Shown here: positions 54,773-64,000 of the stretch, one piece after another
How positions within the stretch are numbered: the first letter of the stretch is position 1
Layout: each line of letters begins with the position of its first letter
NCBI GenBank assembly: GCA_950295325.1
Contig: OX485809.1
Span: 39,401,081 to 39,465,080 of the forward strand
Origin: Polytrichum commune
Lineage: Eukaryota > Streptophyta > Polytrichopsida > Polytrichales > Polytrichaceae
Reading direction: 5' to 3'
Length of the DNA: 64,000 nt
The notes under the pieces: generated by a model
Seen by the model: the letters and a program-made list of their open reading frames with translations, nothing else
Told to the model about the DNA's origin: nothing
Database searches by the model: none
Translations under genes and position numbers: made by a program

Positions 54773-56399
54773 GAAATATTTGATGCTATTTCTGGATCCC
54801 TGAAAATAACATAGCTTAAACCCACAATCAAAATTTTCTCATAAACTTGGGTTTCATGAATCCACCAACAACTTCTATAATCTTGATGGTTATATACAAG
54901 CAAGGGACAACAACGACTTGAATAAGGTCCACCTAAGGTGGATGTGCCTAAATCCAAATACAACAATAATCCAGACACCAATATTTGATTGGTACATGTC
55001 ATTAGGTGTGGATCCAAGAATTGGCACCAAAACGACATGTGTTTTAAAAAGATTGGTCCACGCGCTCAAAATATGCTAACTATTCTAGGTTCAGTAGTCC
55101 ACATGATTGGGAATACATATATGACCACTTAATGAACACATGAATATTTACTTTGATAATGAACAAGATATTCATATGAACCTTAAATTTTATGAAACAA
55201 ATGGCTACGGACACAGTCTAAATTTGCTAATCATCTTGGACTAATCATGTATTTCATTACCTATGAGAAGTGGGTGCAAAGAGATAGTACGTGCCAATAT
55301 AATTATACTAATATCAAAACGATGGTATACTAGACTGGTCATGGTATGAAGAGTTCCAAAATTTGATCGGATGGGTATGATAATGAAATTGCATTACATT
55401 GGTCAGTTGTAGTAATCGTATGTGAGAACATACCCTAAACCCTAAACCTTGCCAAAGGACATACCTACCAAGGTACATTGCTTTATAATACTTGAGTCCA
55501 TAACATACCTAGCATAGTATGTTCTAAAAAATACTCAAGTTGAAATCATTACTACAATTAACATATCTTGGGAATTGCCTAGGTGGTAATATTTAAGATA
55601 TGACAGCCTATGATGAATAAGTAAAAAAAATGTGATGATTAAGTGCTCCCTCTAAAGGAGCTGCACTAGTTGGATGTGTGGGTAGGAACACACAAGATTA
55701 ATTATTTTGATGAATATGCAAGTGGGTATGATCACGTTAATCAATCTTGGATTGAGTAAAATGGTTGAGGTAATTAATAAAAAGGTCTGCAATACTTGTA
55801 CATTGGGTAAGGTACATACTCCCCCAATATCAGGTGAGAAAATCTTAATACCAATATGACACTTATATCTAGTCTCAAATAGATTAATACTCATACCTTG
55901 CCTATACCATAATATACAAGACTTGAGATTTGTGGCGTTGATGTCAACTAATCCATTATGGATGAAAGGACTCTAGTATAAAGAGCCCCCTGCAAGATTA
56001 AGAGTTGATTCATTCCAATTCAACACACTAGACTAACTCGGGATCTTTGACTCTATATCCAGAGTCAAATTGTCTGAAAATAGTCATTTACAATTCATTA
56101 TATAAATCGGTGCGCTTTCACCTTCGCAACGGATGCGTTTACATAGACACCACAAATCCCTAGCCCTATGTACCAATGCTTATACATTGGGCTAGACCGA
56201 TATACCGGTCCAACACTTGTAAGTACCCATCCAAGGCACATCAATTCTACCTTGTTGGGAACCCATAACAGTCCTTTAAACTATAATTCTTCCCCTAAGC
56301 CCTTGAGTTCTTTATTACAAGTGCGCAAGCTAGTGTGGCCAAGTACCACATTATAGTCAATCCCTCAAAGCACCAACAAACACTCAATGTGCAACGTTT

Positions 56400-56640
56400 C
56401 AAGCTTCGCCATCAAACTTGAATATGGAATACAATATGCACGGCTGCATGGCCTTGGCAGCCGCTACCGTTGCCGCCGCACCGTCGCGCTCGCCGTCGGA
56501 GCCTCGCCCTCGCCGCCGCAGCCTCGCCTTCGCCGTCGCAGCCTCGCCCTCGCCGTTGCAACTTGGCGCTCGCTGTTGCAACCTAGAGAAAGGACCAGGT
56601 ACACTTTGACGGGGCGGTAACCGGCCATTGTAGGTGAAGT
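56400..56640. repeat. GC-rich GCCGTCGCAGCCTCGCC repeat, copy 1
   Basis: TATGGAATACAATATGCACGG leads into a tandem CGCCGTCGCAGCCTCGCCCT-type array (about 18-bp unit). A related copy lies in inverse orientation at 61360-61530. Open frames here are compositional. No gene seen from 56641 to 58363. Confidence 0.6.
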
Positions 56641-57059
56641 GCATTTGCAAGACCGGCCATTGCAGGTCAACATAGGACATCGTGCCGGACGGGCTTCGGG
56701 GGCCTGCCCGCTGAAGAAAAAAAGGAGCGGACCGCCGTGTCCCGCATGCCCTTGTCCATGCCTCAACTCCAAGGCCAAGGCATTACTCAACACTAGGCTT
56801 GGGAGTATATTATGAGGGAAATTGATCCTTGAAATAGAATGGATCTTTATCACGGGGGGTGCACCTACACTTAATTTATGTATACACGTGCGAGAACCCC
56901 CTATTTAATGGGAGGTATTTACCTTCCTTCGTTGAATATTTTCTACCCTATAAGTAGTTAAATTTCTACTGGATGGTATTTTCTAACACCTTGTCATTGT
57001 ATATAAATTTAAAGATGCATGATTTTAATCACCCTATCTTATTTATAAATAATAAAGAG

Positions 57060-57090
57060 TTGTGGGTTTAGGGTAGGATTTAGGGTACTT
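57060..57090 (+). repeat. Telomere-like TTTAGGG units
   Basis: GGGTTTAGGGTAGGATTTAGGG. Similar short tracts lie at 55434-55447 and 58228-58265 (GGGTTTAGGGTTTAAGG). All are outside the giant element. Confidence 0.6.
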
Positions 57091-58363
57091 TTCATCCAGG
57101 TAACCGTTTCAACAACTTCATTCACATGTTCACATACATTTGTTTATTTCTCATCCAATGCCACTAATGACACATAATTTATGTTGAACCTATAAATATT
57201 AAAAAATTAAACTTATTTTTATTTATGCTACTTTATATCTAAATAATAATAAATACCACAACTTAAACCACACCATACATTATATATAATTCCCAAACTT
57301 ACATTTAGAGGACGCTATTGTATATCTAAAAGAATGTAAAAATTATGTGTCTTGAATAAAATCCACCCTATATTTTCTCACACGTGGTTTTCTAAATTTT
57401 TGCCAGCGACCCCCCCCCCCATGATCTTTATTTTAAAGATATAGTCCAATCTCTGTTCAACATATGTCCTTTTGGCATAATATAATCATATTCAAATATT
57501 ATATTATTCAAATATCTATTTTCAACTCATGTATCGTCATGAAAAGTAGGTATATTGCTAGCGTATTGGGGGTCCGCCCATACAATTCAATTATGAATCA
57601 ACCAAACAGTTCAAATCTTGGAACTATGTCCAAATTTAATCCAAAAACCGTTCCTTGTCCCCAATCTTTTTATGTGCATGGCTATAACCCAATGAAAATG
57701 AAGGTGTATGTGTCCAACCATGAGGCCCAATTGCTTGCCTCTCATTTGAGAGTTCTAATGATAAAATGAGGTAGTGGGGGATGTCAATCCAACTACACTC
57801 TTTGGACTCCTCTATCAAGAGTTTTTGAAAATATTTGTATTTGTTTGGAGTTACAAGCTCTTATTTCATACCATCTATATTGCCTAAACTTGTTGTATAT
57901 ATATGTTTAAGCTCATATTTATTATGATGATTTCGTATTCCCTCAGTAATATGACAACTTTACGCCACTTGTCATATGAATGAGAAGACGACACCTAGAT
58001 AACATGACCTTTTTGTGTTTCTCACACGTGTCATACTGAAGAGGGTGAACAATAATGACATTCATGTTCTGTTTGGATGAATTTGCATGTTAATCTCTTT
58101 AATTCTTGGAGGACATAACTCTCGTCCGTCACTTAAGGTCATCCTAAGCCAGTATCAATAAGATAACCTCGAAGTGCAAGGCTTAGAAGAAATTTCACCA
58201 GATTTTAAAAAGAACGACATAATACTATGGGTTAAGGGTTTAGGGTTTAAGGTTTAAGGGGTTTAGCATGAATGCAAGAATATTGAGTGAACATTCTTAC
58301 TTGGTTCAAGGACAATGTAATTGGCATATTGTAGTTTGCGCTTGGGTCAAGATAGTGGTATTT

Positions 58364-58699
58364 GAGTTATCCTTTAATTCAACATGACTTTTGGTAGGGA
58401 GTTGGTTGTTTTGCTTACAAAACCTTCCATGTTTGGTAAGTTTTTGGTGCATGCGTGGAGGTAGTGTGGAGGTTTGAACAAAGAACATTCTATATTGGTT
58501 CATGGAGGGTCAAACTCATTTTGGCATGCCAAGAGGTGCTAAAATGAGTTTGGCCCTCCATGAACCGATATAGAATGTTCTTTGTTCAAACCTCCACACT
58601 ACCTCCACGCATGCACCAAAAACTTACCAAACATGGAAGGGTTTGTAAGCAAAACAACCAACTCCCTACCAAAAGTCATGATGAATTAAAGGATAACTC
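58364..58699. repeat. Near-perfect long hairpin (159-bp arms, 18-bp loop)
   Basis: 58364-58522 and 58541-58699 are reverse complements with only a few mismatches, separated by GGCATGCCAAGAGGTGCT. The transcript from either strand would fold into one stem. It could be a young foldback transposon or a recent inverted duplication able to feed small RNAs. Confidence 0.9.
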
Positions 58700-59792
58700 T
58701 ATTATTTGATGTAAAGTGTAGACAACCAATCTCTGGTTATATTTGGTTATTAGATGCCTATATTTGAGTAGCACGTGGTTTGGTGTGGTGTCTACAAAGT
58801 AAGAATCAGTATTGTCGGCCCCATGCAATGGCTAAAATTATATGTGGATTTGGAAGTGCATGCAATAGGCCCACATACTTCTACTCTAATCCATGAAAAC
58901 AATGGTCTTCGCAATGGTGATTGTGATGTGGTCCTAGTCTCACTGCACATTTGAGAGGCCATGGAACCTGCTCCATCATTCTCATGTGATGAAAGATAGT
59001 GGGTGTGATTAAGATATGTGTTTACAATATATTGGACTTGTGTTCAAATCACTTAATTATTCTAGATTTAATAGTCAACACGGTCGGAGATTCTATATGA
59101 TCCTTTAATGAGCACAAGAATCTTTGCTTTGACATTGCATGAAGATATTCATACGAGCTCCACAAATCATAAGGAGAGTTGCTAAAACCTCAATTTAGGG
59201 TCTAACCATCTTGAGCTCAAGTCTCATAGTGTGTTTCATATCTTACAAGAAGTAGGGTAGTTGGAAAAAATAACAATTTAAAGACTCATCTACCTAACAT
59301 TACAATGGGTCATTCAACAATTGGTTACGCAACCGCAATAGTGAAATGCTTGCATAAAGTGCGAAGTGGCCATTTTAAGAACGCCTCACGGTAACACATC
59401 AAATAGCAATCTTGAGCCATATTGTTAAATTGGGAATACCAATCACCAAGAGAGTAGACCCTATACATATTCTACATGCTCGCTCTACACAAAGCACTTC
59501 AAGGTGTGGGACCATTAAGCTTATGGTGAGTTTCCATGTAGGTTGCTCATCCATTAGATTTTAGAAAATATTGGGTTGGAGGGGTTTGTATGTAGTTAAG
59601 CACAAGCCGTCATCCAAACACATTATGGCAGTCCGCTAGAATGTGGGGGGCCATGGACACATGCCGCTAAATTTCCATGCATCCACTAAAAAATCTTTAA
59701 CTTACACGTTTCGGACACCAAAGGATTGAAGACCCAATTTTAGCATGGAGGAGGAGGTTACTAATGGGCCTAAATTCATAAGTTGGGAGTAG

Positions 59793-60167
59793 CTACACTA
59801 AATATGATATTTAGTGCCACCAATGTTAATTGTCTTGCTCAATACCAATTGTAAACTATGGTAGTGTCACCAACACTAGATGTTAAGTTAACATTATTTG
59901 TCATTCCTTGTAATATTTTTGGGAGATTAAAGATTTACAGTGTTGTAATTACCGTCACTAATCAAGTGATTTTTCATCCAAATTTGAGTCATCCATGACA
60001 ATATTTCATCACAAATGACTAACAAGAGAAGGCAGGGCTTTGAACAATGGATGAACTCATCCATCATCAATGACAATATTTGTTGACTTATTCACAAGAA
60101 GTGCCATCCAAAAGTTACCATAGTGACATTAAGTACCATATGACACTGAATATCATGTTTAGTGTAG
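59793..60167. mobile_element. MITE with CTACACTAAA terminal repeats
   Basis: Starts CTACACTAAATATGATATT and ends with its reverse complement with two changes (...AATATCATGTTTAGTGTAG). About 375 bp with no ORF. Related to the insertion at 2164-2510. Confidence 0.7.
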
Positions 60168-61359
60168 TTGGCACATGCGAACCCTACCCACTAGATTCCC
60201 TCTACAATTGGGCGGGTTTGTCCTTATTAATACTAGAATATGGCAGGCAAGGGGCCTACATGAAAACTCATCCTTTTATGAACTTGCAAAATATGAGCTT
60301 TTGCATAGAAAAATGGAGCTAAAATTCTATTTGGTCAAAGATTACAAATTATTGATGGTTGATTCCTTTATGTAGGGGTGAAGATCTCATACACTCCATA
60401 TGTTGCATATTTGAAGGGGAGAAGCCAAGTTCTATTTTGCGAGGATGGATCATGGGAACATGTGCATGACTGCTCTTTGGTTCAAATTCAACCTTCAACA
60501 TACAATTGGAGATGTTGGTATTGACAACATGTCCCAACATTGTCTAGTGCTCTAACCATGTTTTAGGATTGCCAAGGTGAGATTTTACAAAGTAGGTATG
60601 CACACATTATCGTTATTTGCAAATTAGAGATGTTATTTCCATTTTAAACTCTCCCAACCCCTTCAAAATGCAACATAGAGGGGGGACAATATCAACTCTT
60701 ATATAATAAGAGAATCATTCCCCACTTATGTCATGATTTTGATTAATATGAAGTCATGGTTTCAAAAAAAAAAATTGGAACTCTTATGTATTGCAAGAAA
60801 CTAGTTGTAACTCGTGCCATCCCAACATGTTGCACCCTTGCATATGAAATATGAAAACATTAAATGAAGTCCGCTTGTGATCTAAGCTGACCCCTTTGCT
60901 CATGTTCTTAGAATGATGGGACAAGGCCCTCACACTCACCAACTACAACTATGTTGTATATATAATTTACTTTTACGTATTTTAGAATAGATCATAAGAC
61001 CCAAAGCTTGAAGTGCTCATATAGAGTGAATGTGTGGAACACATAGATGTAAACTGACACTCACATCATGAATTATCACATAATTGGTGTGTGGGTTTAG
61101 ATTTCAGTACAACTACTGAGTTTAAAATGTTTTTGGCCCTTGAGTTTGATTAGGTCAATGAGTTTTTGTGTGTCATGAGATGTAAAATGGAACTCACATC
61201 ATGAGTTTTTGTGTGTGATGCGATTTAAAATGGCACTCACATCATGAGCATGAGTTCCTCCATGTCTCTTTGGGGAGGGGACGTCATTACCCTTGCATTT
61301 TCCTCGGGCAGGCTTGGTTGCCCGGGCGATGTCAATGACGCCCAAGTACAACCGGTTGC
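60168..61359. other. Gene-free AT-rich spacer
   Basis: Nothing convincing seen, apart from a short repeated phrase around TGGCACTCACATCATGAG at 61170-61250. Confidence 0.4.
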
Positions 61360-61530
61360 TCCGGTAGCCACCCGTCAACGATGACGGGCGTACTCACCAA
61401 CCGCGGGTGCAAGGGTACATCAGCGAGAGCGAGGCTACGACGGCAAGAGCGAGGCTGCGACCGCGAGCACCATGCCGCGAAAGCCAAGCAACCGTGCATA
61501 TTGTATTCCATACTTGAACCCATGCAAGTG
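61360..61530. repeat. GC-rich repeat, copy 2 (inverse orientation)
   Basis: GCGAGAGCGAGGCTACGACGG-type units, then CCGTGCATATTGTATTCCATA. Reverse-complement relative of 56400-56620. Confidence 0.6.
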
Positions 61531-61681
61531 GAGGTGAGAGGACAAGCATTAAAGTCATGTATGTTGTGTTGGGACAAGGCCATCACAATTGGGACATGTG
61601 CCACAATAAGTGACAAGTACTTGCCACTCACTAACACACCCATCACACATGACCTTTGCCATATTATGTATACATTCAACA

Positions 61682-62290
61682 CAAACTCCCTTATGATGAC
61701 ATGTATTTAGGTGTTCATATCAATCCGGATTTCGGATTCTAGGTATGTCACATGTGCAACACTCATCACCAATACTCTCATTACCAAATGTCTTAACTTA
61801 TCTCATTACCGAAAGTCTTGGACTTATTTTGTTGAAGGTAATTCTCACTAATGCATAGTACAAACATATATCATTAGACTCACCACTAACAAACCATTGA
61901 TGTATATGCAAACTCCCTCATGATGACATGTATTTAGGTGTTCATATCAATCCATATTCCGGATTTTAGGTATGTCACATGTGCAACACTCATTGCCAAT
62001 ACTCTCATTACCAAATGTCTTGGACTTATTTTGTTGAAGGTAATTCTCACTAATGCAAAGTACAAGCATATATCATTAGACTCACCACTAACAAATGACT
62101 ACACATAGTCTTCAACGTGTTATGTATACATGTTATGTATACGCAAATTGCCCTTATGATGACATGTATTTAGGTGTTCATATCAATCTGGATTTCGGAT
62201 TCTAGGTATGTCACATGTGTAACGCTTATTGCTAATACTCTCATTACCATATGTCTTAATTTACTTTGTTGAAGGTAACTTTTGCTAATG
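61682..62290. repeat. Tandem repeat, about 2.6 units of roughly 230 bp
   Basis: ATGATGACATGTATTTAGG recurs near 61693, 61921 and 62157, followed each time by GTTCATATCAATC and GGTATGTCACATGTG. Copies differ by small substitutions and indels. Confidence 0.85.
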
Positions 62291-64000
62291 CATAGTGGGT
62301 GCAAGCACGATAAAGTGGACAACTCCTGATCCTTGCCTAGTGTTTAGTGAAAGTGTTTCAAAACTATACACTAAATTTGAATTATGTGAAGAAAAAAATT
62401 CCAAGAAAAGTCTACATATTTTAGAAGACGGTGCAAGTGGTGTACAATAGATGTGTTAGTTTCGTCTAGTTCACAATTTCATCCATTGTTGTCATATGAC
62501 AATAGTCCTCAATGACTCCCTTGTCCATTCTTGTTAGGGTTCGCATTTGGGTTATAGGACAAGCTAGAGGCTCTTGGAGTGCACATGGGCTCCTTGAGTT
62601 TTTCTCTCTAGATCATGGCTAGGTTATTTTGCTCTTGTCTTTGTTTGTTTGATGCAATCGTTAGATTAAATGCTATGGATGAAAAAGTTCAATGACTTTC
62701 TCATTAAAAATTGAACATGGATTTTACATGTAATTGAAGGAATACTTAATTCATGATTTACATTTTGTATATGTAGTGGAGGCATTTATCACATAAGCTT
62801 CATATGACTACACAAGTCCATATTCTAGCATGTTGTTAGTACATATAATTTGTTTTTCTCTATAAACATTTCGTACGTAAGGTATTAAGTTCTAAAGTGG
62901 TATGTGATCTTAAATGCTTTATAGCATATAATTATAAATTCAAGTATGAAATGTACATATTTGAACAAACATCATTTAAGAAAATCTATGAGCACCACTT
63001 CAAGAATTCTTAAGATATTCACTTCATTCCAAAAATAGCAAGACCAACTCTCATGTTTCTTAATAGATTTGCTAGGTGTTCATGTAAGTTTTCTTGGAGT
63101 GTCAAACCAGTACATATGGTGGAATGCTAGAAGTGTCCACTTTAGGCACACTTATCTTAGGGGGTTCAATTTCATAGAGACCCATGCACATCATTTAGGT
63201 TTCCAATAAAGAGCCCCCCCCCCCCCCGGCGCAGCGGGTTTGAAAAATTGGGTGACCACCAAACATTCTCCAATTCAATTTAGCATACTATGTCGCTTTC
63301 TCATTCATTTTCTAACAAGGCATTCTTTTTTATTATGACCTTGTGTAAAGTGAAGTGGGACCACCACTCGTTTCTCAATCCATGAAGGAATATAGAAAGT
63401 GGTAGTCACAATCCATGGTCACTAATGTAAACATGCTTGAAGGGCCCAATGACATTGTTACAAGTTCTACCTATACATGTCAAGCTCTATAAGTCCTCAC
63501 CAAGTCTCAAATCATGTTATTTAATAAAGGGCTTGAAACTTTATTTCGTACATTAACTTATGTGAAGTGGAAAGAAAATTATAGTCATTTGTGACATTGA
63601 TGATTGATTCACACTGAGTATGTAGTTGCATCCAAGAGCACCCCCGGGGAAGGCACCAATATAGAAAATTGGCAAACATGTGCGAGAACCAAGTATTTGT
63701 TTCAGGGATATATATCTTAGTCTTTGAATTTTTTGGACCCTATAATAATAAAAAGAATCCTACTTCTCAGCATTTTCCTCCACCCTGTAGGTAATTATAG
63801 ATCCATAATTTTGCAATAAAGTGCACCTTTTTTTATCTATAAAAAAGTAGGGGTTCAATTTTTTTTCCTCATGGTATTGGAGTGGAGTTATCTATTTGTC
63901 GATTTTTATCACATAAAGAAACATAGCAAAATGACAAAATGTTTGAACAGTCTAAAGAAAACGTGATTTTGCAACTGAAGCTTGAGGTAGCTATGCAAAA
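62291..64000. other. Gene-free AT-rich sequence to the window edge
   Basis: No convincing ORF. A run of 16 C lies at about 63213-63228, a likely length-variable or assembly-sensitive site. Confidence 0.4.

Overview
The window looks like nuclear DNA of a land plant, most likely a non-seed plant (bryophyte, lycophyte or fern). The reasons are interstitial telomere-like tracts of the TTTAGGG type, spliced genes with GT-AG introns, a jacalin-related lectin, a plant-type Ty1/copia element and CACTA (En/Spm) remnants carrying DUF4218 and DUF4216. No ribosomal or transfer RNA gene was seen. The species cannot be fixed from the sequence alone.

The main object is a giant DNA transposon that I do not recognise. 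One copy spans 19333-50775 (about 31.4 kb). It has imperfect terminal inverted repeats of 29 bp (27 matching) that start AACACTATATTCG, and it is flanked by a 4-bp direct repeat CTAA. It landed inside a small foldback element whose two halves are 19127-19332 and 50780-51108. A second, inverted copy occupies 1-9578 and runs off the left edge. Each copy carries, at the end that carries this terminal repeat, a two-exon gene for a DUF7869-type protein with an RNase H-like catalytic signature. This is the best candidate transposase. Next come palindrome-rich blocks and the start of a divergently transcribed cargo gene. About 50 copies of an 18-bp palindrome (TACGAACG-NN-CGTTCGTA) lie inside the element copies, including within introns of the cargo gene. 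I found none in the flanking DNA.

The cargo gene is interrupted. Its 5' part (a ParB/DGQHR-like domain, minus strand, 34680-33571) and its 3' part (plus strand, 44759-49262, ending in an FCP1-type phosphatase domain) were separated when an LTR-like element inserted (5-bp duplication GCATC). The segment between two inverted copies of that LTR (30732-33570 and 41787-44758) then flipped. The reading frame is continuous across the duplication, so the inversion can be inferred from the sequence. The flipped segment also holds a second, unrelated RNase H-fold transposase-like pseudogene (35949-39114) and a CACTA transposase fragment (41786-39979). A RING-finger/coiled-coil pseudogene lies at 29085-30646. 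A proline-rich gene (49386-50383) is the last gene before the right terminal repeat. Nearly every coding region in the element carries stops or frameshifts, so this copy looks dead.

Between the two giant elements (9579-19332) lie a truncated F-box-like fragment, a Ty1/copia element on the minus strand, and the 3' exons of a tandem-domain jacalin lectin gene whose 5' end was cut off by the copia insertion. From 51109 to 64000 I see no convincing gene. That stretch holds small foldback elements, a near-perfect 159-bp-arm hairpin (58364-58699), tandem repeats and AT-rich spacer.
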